A stretch of DNA of 64,000 nucleotides, from assembly GCA_947259885.1 (NCBI GenBank), contig CAMYNW010000008.1:87094-151093 (forward strand), read 5' to 3'. The notes under the pieces were generated by a model. The model saw only the letters and a program-made list of their open reading frames with translations. It did no database searches and was not told the DNA's origin. The DNA is from an uncultured Gammaproteobacteria bacterium. Its GTDB lineage: Bacteria > Pseudomonadota > Gammaproteobacteria > Arenicellales > Poriferihabitantaceae. The position numbers were made by a program, and so were the translations under genes. Every line of letters starts with the position of its first letter. The stretch's first letter is position 1. This document shows positions 1 to 7,377 of the stretch, piece after piece.

Positions 1-151
1 GGTAATATGCGGTCGCCAGGCCATGGCCACCACCACCGACAATGACTACATCATACTCCCGCTTGGGATCGGGACTGCGCCATGCACGCTGCCAGTCCTG
101 GTGATAATTCACCGAGTTGCGCAACAGGCTGAATATGGAATAGCGATTCAT
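1..151 (-). CDS. soxB: Sarcosine oxidase beta subunit, N-terminal fragment
   Basis: Read leftwards from an ATG at 151, this gives about 50 residues before the window ends. They begin [12 protein letters not shown], continue with an [11 protein letters not shown] segment, and reach the FAD-binding start [19 protein letters not shown]. That order is characteristic of the beta subunit of heterotetrameric sarcosine oxidase, which oxidatively demethylates sarcosine to glycine and passes the methyl group to tetrahydrofolate. The GGGGHG dinucleotide-binding loop is visible; the rest of the enzyme and any soxDAG partners lie outside the window. It is divergent from arfB, with about 200 bp between them. 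Family assignment is strong from the N-terminus alone; completeness of the gene cannot be judged. Confidence 0.85.
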   Translation of the reverse strand, partial: MNRYSIFSLLRNSVNYHQDWQRAWRSPDPKREYDVVIVGGGGHGLATAYY

Positions 152-349
152 ATCAAAATAGGTCGTTAAAGTTAACCTGCAACTATCAAGTTGGTTTAAT
201 ACCCTCTGAAGATGGCACCCGAGGGTGCGCTAGTTAAGACGAATCCCGGTGATTTGGGCGCGAGTCTAGTCAGATTATATCAAGGGGAATTGCCTGAATA
301 CGACCAGCGATGTTGATGCAGAGCACAATTAGGACATGATATAAAATGC

Positions 350-799
350 ATGATGACCATGTCTGAAACAGCCAGTTCTCTGCCCGTATCAAACCGTGTC
401 TCGATCCCTCTTGAGGAAATCGAGCTGCATCCTATCCGGGCCCGCGGGGCAGGGGGCCAGAACGTTAACAAGGTTTCTTCGGCCATTCATCTGCGGTTTG
501 ATATTCGATCCTCGTCTTTACCCGAGGACTATCAGCATCGATTGCTTGCGCTCAAAGATAAACGTATATCACGAGACGGCGTGATTGTAATCAAGTCGCA
601 GCAGTACAGGACCCAGGAAAGGAACCGCCAGGCCGCCCTGGAGCGATTGCAAATACTGATCAGAAGCGTATTTGTATCCCGCAGCAAAAGAATACCAACA
701 CGTCCGGGCAAGGCGGCCAAACAAAAACGCCTTAGCGACAAATCTCACCGAAGTAAGATTAAAGGCTTGCGAAGTATGGTTAACCTGGATAGAGACTAG
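350..799 (+). CDS. arfB: Alternative ribosome-rescue factor / peptidyl-tRNA hydrolase ArfB (YaeJ)
   Basis: This 149-residue protein has the class-I release-factor catalytic loop RARGAGGQNVNKV with GGQ at residues 35-37. The C-terminal tail is strongly basic (KAAKQKRL and SHRSKIKGLR), the arrangement by which ArfB threads its tail into the empty mRNA channel of a stalled ribosome and hydrolyses peptidyl-tRNA. Codon-recognition domains of true release factors are absent, and the length matches the ArfB family (about 140 residues). The ATG at 350 is used; an alternative ATG lies nine bases downstream, and neither has an obvious Shine-Dalgarno sequence. It is convergent with cobO, with 15 bp between stop codons. 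Confidence 0.93.
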   Translation: MMTMSETASSLPVSNRVSIPLEEIELHPIRARGAGGQNVNKVSSAIHLRFDIRSSSLPEDYQHRLLALKDKRISRDGVIVIKSQQYRTQERNRQAALERLQILIRSVFVSRSKRIPTRPGKAAKQKRLSDKSHRSKIKGLRSMVNLDRD

Positions 800-814
800 A
801 GATTGGGCAGCGAA

Positions 815-1351
815 CTAAAACTCGACGCCCTGTGCCGCCATGATTCCACTATCGAAGGCATGCTTAACCTTATGCATTTCAGTGACTGTATCGGCCACTT
901 CAATGATTTCCTGGGGCGCATCTCTGCCGGTCAGGATCAGGTGCATCCACGACGGTTTGTGATCGCGAACAAAGTCAGCGATTTCTTTGCCCGTGAACCA
1001 GCCGTAGCCACAGCAGTAGTTGATTTCGTCCAGCATCACCAAATCAAACTCCTCGGAAAGTATTTTATTTTTAGCAAACTCCCAGATCTCGCGACTGGTA
1101 TCGAGATCCTGCTCCGGATTTTTAGTGTCCCAGGTAAATCCATCTCCAAGCGCGTGCCACTCGATATTGTCGAACTTTGCGGCCGCTTGTTGCTCACCGG
1201 TCTTCCATTTACCTTTAATCAATTGGATCACGCAGACCTTTAATCCCCAGCCTGCTGCGCGAAAAACGACGCCAAAGCCACTGGACGACTTGCCTTTACC
1301 TTCCCCCGTGTTGACCAGGGTAATGCCCTGTCTACGTTGTCTTGATTTCAT
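815..1351 (-). CDS. cobO: Cob(I)yrinic acid a,c-diamide adenosyltransferase
   Basis: This is a CobA/CobO/BtuR-type adenosyltransferase, which transfers the 5'-deoxyadenosyl group from ATP to the cobalt of corrinoids to make coenzyme B12. The P-loop variant NTGEGKGKSSS is at residues 14-24, the VMLDEINYCCGYGW block follows mid-protein, and the family C-terminus MHKVKHAFDSGIMAAQGVEF closes it. At 178 residues it is slightly shorter than the usual 190-200 because the N-terminal extension before the P-loop is short. No other cobalamin gene is present in the window, so it may act in B12 salvage rather than in a de novo operon; that is an inference. Confidence 0.93.
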   Translation of the reverse strand: MKSRQRRQGITLVNTGEGKGKSSSGFGVVFRAAGWGLKVCVIQLIKGKWKTGEQQAAAKFDNIEWHALGDGFTWDTKNPEQDLDTSREIWEFAKNKILSEEFDLVMLDEINYCCGYGWFTGKEIADFVRDHKPSWMHLILTGRDAPQEIIEVADTVTEMHKVKHAFDSGIMAAQGVEF

Positions 1352-1485
1352 ACTGGTTCTTTATCTTGATTAGTTATCGCACAAACTCGACATTGCTTTG
1401 GTAATGTTATTTTCCCAGCGAATACGCCTTTGAAACGCAGGAGCGTCCGCTAACTTACTACCATATGTGGTTAACAGTACTTTAA

Positions 1486-2163
1486 TCAATCCAGAAGGCC
1501 ACGGTCAGACATTGAAACGCATTCACCATCGCCAATCACTAGATGATCCAGCAAGCGCACGTCGATCAAGGCCAGAGATTTCTGTAAGCGTCGGGTCAGA
1601 GTCGTGTCTGATTGGCTGGGCTCGGCGACGCCAGAGGGGTGATTGTGCGCCAGAATGACCGCCGAGGCATTGTATTCGAGCACACTTCTGACCACCTCCC
1701 TGGGATGCACTGTAGCACCGTTTATCGTTCCGCTGAAGAGTTCCTCGTAGTCGATCACCTGGTGACGGGTATCGAGATAGATTATCGCAAACACTTCGCG
1801 TTTAAGATCGCGCAGCTGGTAAGTAAGAAAGTCGGCGGCTTGGTGAGGACTGTTTAGAGGACCTTGTTTGCGTAAAGTTTGATCAAGAAATCTTCGTCCA
1901 ATCTCGAGAGAGGCTTGCAGCAGGGCGTACTTGGCGGGTCCGCAGCCCCTGACGTCACAGATGCGATTGAAGTCAGCGGTCAATATTTGGCGCAGACTGC
2001 CAAATTCGCTTAGAAGCTCCCTGCCTATGTCGATAGCGGTTCGCCCACGGGTCCCTGAGCGAATGAAGAGTGCAAGTAATTCGGCGTCTGACAGCGACTT
2101 AGCGCCATGGGTGAGAAGCTTTTCCTGTGGTCGTTCGGCGACCGGCCATTTCTTGATTGCCAT
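1486..2163 (-). CDS. radC: RadC-family JAB-domain protein
   Basis: The protein has 225 residues from the ATG at 2163, preceded by an AGGA Shine-Dalgarno; an in-frame start 36 bases further upstream is rejected because the family N-terminus is IKKWPVAERPQEKL. The first half holds a helix-hairpin-helix-like segment (RGCGPAKYALLQ). The second half is the JAB/MPN metalloprotease-like domain with the metal motif HNHPSGVAEPSQSD. Despite its name, RadC's function in DNA repair has been questioned and its activity is unknown. It is divergent from coaBC with only 44 bp between start codons, the usual gammaproteobacterial arrangement, so the two promoters must overlap or sit close together. Confidence 0.95.
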   Translation of the reverse strand: MAIKKWPVAERPQEKLLTHGAKSLSDAELLALFIRSGTRGRTAIDIGRELLSEFGSLRQILTADFNRICDVRGCGPAKYALLQASLEIGRRFLDQTLRKQGPLNSPHQAADFLTYQLRDLKREVFAIIYLDTRHQVIDYEELFSGTINGATVHPREVVRSVLEYNASAVILAHNHPSGVAEPSQSDTTLTRRLQKSLALIDVRLLDHLVIGDGECVSMSDRGLLD

Positions 2164-2207
2164 GTTTACATTCCTTGTAATAAGATTCCTGCGGTACACT
2201 CTACTTT

Positions 2208-3413
2208 ATGAGCCATCATAAAAACAAGCGCGTACTGGTAGGTGTGACCGGTGGTATTGCCGCATATAAAAGCCCGGAGTTAGTGCGAAGGTTGAAAGAC
2301 CGTGGTTGCGATGTTCGTGTCGTGATGTCACGTGCGGCGGAGGCGTTTATAACCCCCCTCACAATGCAGGCGGTGAGTGGGCATCCTGTTCATCAACATC
2401 TGTTGGACGCCGAAGCCGAATCCGGAATGGGTCATATTGAATTGGCGCGCTGGGCGGAACTGGTAGTGATTGCGCCCGCTACTGCCAACTTTATCGCCAA
2501 GTTGGCACACGGTCAGGCCGATGACCTGTTGTCCACTCTGGCACTGGCGACAGAAGCAGAAGTTGCTGTGGCGCCGGCCATGAATCAGCAGATGTGGCAG
2601 CATCCAAGCACAGGGACTAATCTGGAGCAGCTGGTGCAGCGTGGTATTCGGGTGATTGGGCCAGGTAGCGGTGATCAGGCTTGTGGCGAAGTAGGCCCGG
2701 GTCGAATGACCGAGCCCGAGGAGATAGCCGGGATCCTGGCGGGGGACGCCATTGAGCCACTGCTGTCTGATTGTCGTGTACTGATCACCGCCGGACCGAC
2801 CTGGGAAGCGATCGATCCGGTGCGTGGAGTGACCAATCACAGTTCCGGCAAGATGGGCTATGCGCTGGCCCAGGCGGCATCCGACTTCGGTGCACAGGTG
2901 ACTTTGATCAGTGGTCCGGTTCATCTTGACACGCCACAATGTGTGAGTCGAATAGACGTGTTGTCGGCAGCAGACATGCTGGAATCGGTAATGCGGGAAG
3001 TCGGAAAATCCAATATTTTTATCGCTGTCGCCGCCGTCGCTGACTATCGGCCGGCGGACGTGGCGGAGCACAAGATCAAGAAATCCGAAGATCAGGATGG
3101 CATGGTGATCGAGATGGTTAAAAATCCTGATATCCTTGCAACTGTCGCCGCGTTGGAGAAGCCTCCATTCACAGTGGGATTTGCTGCGGAAACACAGAAC
3201 ACAATAAAAAACGCCCGTAGCAAACTGAAGAAGAAAAGAGTAAATGTGGTGGCTGCAAATAATGTCGGTGGTGACGACAGTGCGTTTGGCAGCGACTCCA
3301 ATGCGGTAACGTTGGTCCATTCCGGTGGAGAGGTCAATATACCTTCCAATGATAAGTACGCCGTGGCGATTCGAATGCTACAGGAAATCAACACGCTTTA
3401 CCGCCATCAATGA
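2208..3413 (+). CDS. coaBC: Bifunctional phosphopantothenoylcysteine decarboxylase / phosphopantothenate-cysteine ligase
   Basis: CoaBC carries out two consecutive steps of coenzyme A synthesis: CTP-dependent ligation of cysteine to 4'-phosphopantothenate, then FMN-dependent decarboxylation to 4'-phosphopantetheine. The 401 residues fit the fused form. The N-terminal flavoprotein (about 1-190) has the [14 protein letters not shown] start, the active-site His76 in [10 protein letters not shown] and Cys159 in [13 protein letters not shown]. The C-terminal ligase domain (about 191-401) begins [20 protein letters not shown] and includes the NPDIL motif. The stop overlaps the dut start in an ATGA, implying translational coupling. 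It is divergent from radC. Confidence 0.97.
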   Translation: MSHHKNKRVLVGVTGGIAAYKSPELVRRLKDRGCDVRVVMSRAAEAFITPLTMQAVSGHPVHQHLLDAEAESGMGHIELARWAELVVIAPATANFIAKLAHGQADDLLSTLALATEAEVAVAPAMNQQMWQHPSTGTNLEQLVQRGIRVIGPGSGDQACGEVGPGRMTEPEEIAGILAGDAIEPLLSDCRVLITAGPTWEAIDPVRGVTNHSSGKMGYALAQAASDFGAQVTLISGPVHLDTPQCVSRIDVLSAADMLESVMREVGKSNIFIAVAAVADYRPADVAEHKIKKSEDQDGMVIEMVKNPDILATVAALEKPPFTVGFAAETQNTIKNARSKLKKKRVNVVAANNVGGDDSAFGSDSNAVTLVHSGGEVNIPSNDKYAVAIRMLQEINTLYRHQ

Positions 3414-3868
3414 AAAAGAGAATTGATCTCAAGATTCTCGACTCGAGGCTTCATCAAGAGTTTGGTCTACCGCACTATGCAACTGAAGGATCCGCTGGCC
3501 TCGATCTGAAAGCCTGTATCGACTCCCCGTTAAACCTGGAACCTGGTAAAACTGAACTGATTCCGACCGGACTTGCGATCCATATTGGTGACCCATCCCT
3601 GGCTGCGGTAATTCTGCCGCGCTCGGGACTCGGTCATAAGCACGGGATTGTGCTCGGCAATCTGACTGGACTAATTGATTCCGATTACCAGGGACAATTA
3701 TTCGTGTCATGCTGGAATCGTGGCCATAACGATTTTACGATCAATCCTGGTGATCGCATCGCCCAACTGGTCCTAGTACCGGTGGTGCAGGCTGAGTTTA
3801 ATCTAGTGGAGGACTTTAGCCGCAGTGACCGAGCCGACGGAGGCTTTGGGTCTACCGGGTCTCGCTGA
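3410..3868 (+). CDS. dut: Deoxyuridine 5'-triphosphate nucleotidohydrolase (dUTPase)
   Basis: This 152-residue protein is of the trimeric dUTPase family, which hydrolyses dUTP to dUMP and pyrophosphate, keeping uracil out of DNA and feeding dTMP synthesis. Motif 1 is GSAGLDLKA, motif 2/3 is [11 protein letters not shown] followed by [13 protein letters not shown], and the C-terminal glycine-rich motif 5 is [10 protein letters not shown], so the protein is complete. It starts on the ATGA overlap with coaBC. The last codons and the TGA stop lie inside a 14-bp tandem repeat that continues about 90 bp downstream; the essential motif 5 ends just as the repeat begins, so enzyme function should be intact. 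Confidence 0.97.
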   Translation: MKKRIDLKILDSRLHQEFGLPHYATEGSAGLDLKACIDSPLNLEPGKTELIPTGLAIHIGDPSLAAVILPRSGLGHKHGIVLGNLTGLIDSDYQGQLFVSCWNRGHNDFTINPGDRIAQLVLVPVVQAEFNLVEDFSRSDRADGGFGSTGSR

Positions 3869-3960
3869 CCGGATCCCGCTGACCGGATCCCGCTGACCGG
3901 ATCTCGTTGACCGGATCTCGCTGACCGGGTCACAATGACTGGGTCACAACGACGGGATCC
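3850..3960 (+). repeat. 14-bp tandem repeat (minisatellite), about eight copies, over the dut stop codon
   Basis: The unit is close to GCTGACCGGATCCC. Copies start at 3850, 3864, 3878, 3892, 3906, 3920, 3934 and 3948 (the last is 13 bp). Copies two and three are identical and the outer ones diverge progressively (GTCTACC.. at the left edge, AATGACT.. and AACGACG.. at the right). The dut stop codon TGA is within copy two. Because 14 is not a multiple of three, copy-number change would not alter Dut but would change the distance to the convergent phosphatase gene. On the opposite strand the array gives an open but spurious reading frame. Confidence 0.9.
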
Positions 3961-3980
3961 TGCCAATTGGAGGTTCACTC

Positions 3981-4781
3981 CTACCTTGTTCTTCGCACTG
4001 CCAGCATGGTTAGATCATCAGGATGGCCATGGGTGTTTTTATTTGCACTGGTCATGGTGGCGCGACAGGTTGAAGCAAGTCGGTCCAAACTTTTTTCAAG
4101 TGGTCCTTTGCGAATTAATTCAGTGACTTGCTCCTGAGAAAGATTATCTCTGAGGCCGTCACTAGACAGGATTACAGTATCGTATTTGGCCAGGGTGATT
4201 CTGGGCCCGATCTCCAGACGCATGTCGTCGCTACCGAGTACATTTGAAACGATATGCCTCTCTGCATGTCGCATGGCATCTTCTTCGTTCAGCAATCCAA
4301 CTTCCTCCATGTATCCGGTGGGTGAATGGGAAACTGTCTCAAACTTGATCCGTCCACGTTGGCCAGTTATCAAGGCCATCGCGTCGCCAATGTGGTACGG
4401 CCGGATTACCCCTTGATCGAACTCGACCACAACTAGAGTTGTCGCGCCTCCGGTTCCGGAATGCAGAATTGCTTCATTAGCCTTGTCGATGCCCTGCAGG
4501 ATCACACTGCGGGCCTCATCTCCGTTTGAGACCTTCTCTAGCTGGTCCAAGATTGTTGCAACAGCGAGGCGTGATGCGGCATCTCCAGAGGGCAATCCAC
4601 CCAGACCATCTGCGACCAGAAATACCCATCGGTCGCGAGCCAGTCTGATCCAACCAGCGCAATCCTCGTTAGCGCTTTGCTTAACCGGTGAACGGGCGGT
4701 GTACGCGGCGAATTCGCAGCCGGCGCGTTTGAGGTAGTCCAGCTCGTTTTCTGCCTCCGAATAGAACAACTCGTTCAACAC
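3981..4781 (-). CDS. PP2C-family protein serine/threonine phosphatase
   Basis: The protein shows the PP2C (PPM) metal-binding pattern: SANEDCAGW, then FLVADGLGGLPSGDAAS, a central GATTLVVVEF strand, and DTVILSSDGLRDN near the end. These acidic residues bind the two Mg/Mn ions for phosphoserine/threonine hydrolysis. The open frame extends to 4871, but that would overlap the kinase gene by 97 bp with no ATG between. A GTG at 4781, overlapping the kinase stop and preceded by GGAG at 8 bp, is chosen, giving 266 residues. It is the last gene of the leftward group that includes the adjacent kinase, and is likely its opposing phosphatase. Start choice is uncertain; family is secure. Confidence 0.85.
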   Translation of the reverse strand: MLNELFYSEAENELDYLKRAGCEFAAYTARSPVKQSANEDCAGWIRLARDRWVFLVADGLGGLPSGDAASRLAVATILDQLEKVSNGDEARSVILQGIDKANEAILHSGTGGATTLVVVEFDQGVIRPYHIGDAMALITGQRGRIKFETVSHSPTGYMEEVGLLNEEDAMRHAERHIVSNVLGSDDMRLEIGPRITLAKYDTVILSSDGLRDNLSQEQVTELIRKGPLEKSLDRLASTCRATMTSANKNTHGHPDDLTMLAVRRTR

Positions 4782-5512
4782 TGATGCCACTCCATAGTTT
4801 CGATATAGTTTCGGAGCTGGCTGGCGGTGCGGAATTTTTTCAGAATCAGACTGCGCTTCAATCCACAGCATATTGCTTTGACTTCGAAGGGCTGTCGAGA
4901 GTAGGTTTTTGCGCCCCCTAACACATCGTAAAAAACGCGCACCAGGTCGCAGATGTCGTTGCGATAGTTTTCGCCACTGGCGGCCCCCCAGTTAAACATG
5001 TCTAATAGTTTGAGTTCGAAACCCAGGCCAAAACGCTGGACGATTATATTTTCTGCATGCAGGTCACCATGGTACTCGCGCGAGGCGTGAATGGCCTCTA
5101 TTCCTTCGGTCAGGGCGTGTAGCAGGTGAAGCGCCTGAAATGGATTGAGTTTGCGGCCTTTCTGGTGTTTTAAAAATGTCGACAGCAATTCGCCCTCGAC
5201 ATACTCAGAAATCAATACCGAAATTTCACGCCCGCAAAAGTCGATGGTGTCCATGGTGTGATAGTGGATGACAATCGGACACTGTCGGAGCTTATGCAGT
5301 TTGCGAGCATATGTTTTTAACGTGCGATCCCTGGGGTTTCGCTGTGGAAAAAACAGCTTTGCGGTGCGCGCAATTCCGGTGCGCATTTCATTAACTAAAT
5401 ACACTTCGCCTTCCCAGCCAGCGCCAAGAAACTCGATAATCTGGTACTTGTCAGCAATGGTTTCGCCTGGCCGAAGGTGAAACCTGTCGATACGGCTTTT
5501 ACATGAATCCAT
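4775..5512 (-). CDS. Protein kinase-like protein (Ser/Thr kinase fold, divergent)
   Basis: This 245-residue single-domain protein has kinase landmarks: a glycine-rich loop FLGAGWEGEVYLV (29-40), a likely ATP-anchoring lysine at 52 (RTAKLFF), the catalytic loop EYHGDLHAENI with Asp150 and Asn155, and DMF at 171-173 where canonical kinases have DFG. There is no transmembrane or sensor domain. Known Hanks-type kinases use HRD; HGD is common in bacterial and lipopolysaccharide-kinase-like branches. It begins 11 bp after metY ends and overlaps the PP2C gene, so the pair is probably co-transcribed with metY. The substrate is not apparent; whether the pair regulates sulfur assimilation is speculation. 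Confidence 0.8.
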   Translation of the reverse strand: MDSCKSRIDRFHLRPGETIADKYQIIEFLGAGWEGEVYLVNEMRTGIARTAKLFFPQRNPRDRTLKTYARKLHKLRQCPIVIHYHTMDTIDFCGREISVLISEYVEGELLSTFLKHQKGRKLNPFQALHLLHALTEGIEAIHASREYHGDLHAENIIVQRFGLGFELKLLDMFNWGAASGENYRNDICDLVRVFYDVLGGAKTYSRQPFEVKAICCGLKRSLILKKFRTASQLRNYIETMEWHQC

Positions 5513-5523
5513 TAGTGTCCTGC

Positions 5524-6801
5524 TTAGGCGTTTAAAGCCTGATCGATGTCCCAGATAATATCGTCTACAGATTCAATGCCTACCGAAATGCGAACCATGT
5601 CCGCGGTGATTCCAGCTTTCAACTGTTCTGCTTCGTTCAACTGGCGGTGAGTAGTAGATGCCGGATGGATTACCAGGGTCTTAGCATCGCCCACATTAGC
5701 CAGATGGCTCAAGAAACTTACGTGCTCGATAAACTTGGCGCCTGCTTTCTGGCCGCCCTCAATCCCAAATGTCAGAATTGAGCCCCCTCCCAGTGGTAAG
5801 TATTTCTGGCTGAGCGGATAGTATGGATTGTCTGGGTCTCCGGCATATTTAACCCAGGTCACACGTGGATGCTGTTTTAGGAATTCGCTCACTTTTGATG
5901 CATTTTCAACATGTCTTTGCATGCGGATGGGCAGGGTTTCCAATCCCTGCAGCATCATGAAGGCGTTGAAGGGGCTTAGCGTCGGGCCCAGAGTCCGAAG
6001 TGTTTCGCATCGCGCTTTCATGGTAAATGCAAAGTCTCCAAAGGTTTCGAAGAATCGCACCCCATGGTAGCCCTCCGAGGGATCGGTCATGTCCGGGTAA
6101 TTGCCGTTGTCCCAGGGAAATTTACCAGATTCGACAAGAATGCCTCCCATCGAGGTGCCATGTCCACAGATAAACTTGGTTGCAGAGTGCAGCACGATAT
6201 CGGCGCCATATTCAATCGGTTTGCAAAGGTACGGCGAGGCAAACGTGTTGTCGATTACAAAAGCGATACCATGTTCGTTCGCAATATTGGCAACGGCCTC
6301 GATATCGAGCACATTATTGTTGGGATTGCCCACGGTTTCGCCGTAAATAACCCGGGTTTTATCGGTGATAGCGCGCGCGAAATTATCTGGTTCGTCCGGG
6401 TCAACAAATACGGTACCAATGCCCATTTTTTTAAAAGTAACCCCAAACTGGGACACGGTTCCGCCATAGAGTGTGCTGGCTGATACGATTTCATCACCCT
6501 CTTTAAGTATGGTGAGCAGTGCGGTCATCTGGGCTGCCATGCCGGTGCTGGTGGCCACTGCGGCCCTGCCGCCCTCGAGCGCCGCCATTCGCTCTTCGAA
6601 CATCGCGGTTGTGGGATTGCTCAGGCGCGTATAGATATTTCCGAAGGTCTGTAGATTAAAAAGACTGGCCGCATGATCAGTATCATCAAATACATACGAC
6701 GCCGTCTGGTAGATTGGTGTGGCACGGGACCCTGTGGCAGGATCGGGCTGAGTGCCCGCATGCAGACACAGTGTTTCAAAGCCAAATTCTCTATCGCTCA
6801 T
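5524..6801 (-). CDS. metY: O-acetylhomoserine aminocarboxypropyltransferase (O-acetylhomoserine sulfhydrylase)
   Basis: This is a 425-residue Cys/Met metabolism PLP enzyme. The start FETLCLHAGTQPDPATGSRA and the sequence IYQTASYVFDDTDHAASLF are typical of the MetY branch, which condenses O-acetylhomoserine with sulfide to homocysteine. The PLP lysine is Lys209 in VLHSATKFICGHG. The length (about 425) separates it from MetB/MetC (about 380-400). A small CoA-binding protein gene lies directly upstream, a frequent partner of metY, and a kinase/phosphatase pair follows. Homocysteine produced here would enter the SAM cycle served by metK and ahcY elsewhere in the window. Confidence 0.95.
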   Translation of the reverse strand: MSDREFGFETLCLHAGTQPDPATGSRATPIYQTASYVFDDTDHAASLFNLQTFGNIYTRLSNPTTAMFEERMAALEGGRAAVATSTGMAAQMTALLTILKEGDEIVSASTLYGGTVSQFGVTFKKMGIGTVFVDPDEPDNFARAITDKTRVIYGETVGNPNNNVLDIEAVANIANEHGIAFVIDNTFASPYLCKPIEYGADIVLHSATKFICGHGTSMGGILVESGKFPWDNGNYPDMTDPSEGYHGVRFFETFGDFAFTMKARCETLRTLGPTLSPFNAFMMLQGLETLPIRMQRHVENASKVSEFLKQHPRVTWVKYAGDPDNPYYPLSQKYLPLGGGSILTFGIEGGQKAGAKFIEHVSFLSHLANVGDAKTLVIHPASTTHRQLNEAEQLKAGITADMVRISVGIESVDDIIWDIDQALNA

Positions 6802-6817
6802 AGTCTGTTAATTCTGG

Positions 6818-7288
6818 TCAGTTTGCGATTACTTTATTACGCCGGGAAGAGATCACACGAGTATTTACGCCGATAAAATTTAACCCGCCAAATAACCGTG
6901 CGTGTTCGATTTTGACGCATCGGTTCATTACAAAATCGATACCGGCTTGGCTGGCGATTTCCTCTGCTTCCTCGCTCACAATTCCAAGCTGAAGCCAAAC
7001 CGTCTTGGCACCGATCTGGACTGCCTGGCGAGTGTAGTCCGGGGTGGTCTCGGCACGTTGAAAGATGTCTACCATGTCTACCTGCTGGGGAATAGAAGCC
7101 AGATCGGGATAACAGGTTTCGCCAAGTATCTCAGTATAGGTCGGATTGACCGGAATTATCTTATATCCGTGGTCTTGCATATACTTGGCTGCAAAAAAAC
7201 TGGGGCGATGCCACTTCGCGGAAAGACCGACTACGGCAATAGTTTTGTTTTCAGACAGGATTCTGCGCAGGGTTGGAATATCAGGCAT
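6818..7288 (-). CDS. CoA-binding (Rossmann) domain protein, YccU type
   Basis: This 156-residue stand-alone CoA-binding domain of the succinyl-CoA synthetase alpha type has the motif IAVVGLSAKWHRPSF near residue 18, then YKIIPVNPTYTEILGETCYPDL and a VWLQLGIVSEEAEEIA segment. The C-terminus VMNRCVKIEHARL is the family signature. The protein lacks ligase catalytic domains, and no reaction is established for the family. It sits 16 bp upstream of metY in the same direction and is probably the first gene of that operon. Divergent transcription of the acyl-CoA synthetase gene begins about 90 bp away. Confidence 0.88.
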   Translation of the reverse strand: MPDIPTLRRILSENKTIAVVGLSAKWHRPSFFAAKYMQDHGYKIIPVNPTYTEILGETCYPDLASIPQQVDMVDIFQRAETTPDYTRQAVQIGAKTVWLQLGIVSEEAEEIASQAGIDFVMNRCVKIEHARLFGGLNFIGVNTRVISSRRNKVIAN

Positions 7289-7377
7289 CTAAATGACGGC
7301 TTGAGCTATCGGGGCGGCAACAATATCATTATTATCGACACGAAAGAAATCTGAAAAACCCTTTTTGAGACCGCACA

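Noticed and set aside
2328..3320. A 330-codon open frame on the minus strand across coaBC
   Set aside because: It lies fully antisense to coaBC, has no family motif and a composition unlike a real protein; the strong coaBC motifs explain the sequence.
3685..3978. A repetitive minus-strand open frame over the minisatellite
   Set aside because: The Arg/Gly/Ser/Asp-rich repeats are simply the reverse translation of the 14-bp tandem repeat and dut; no start signal.
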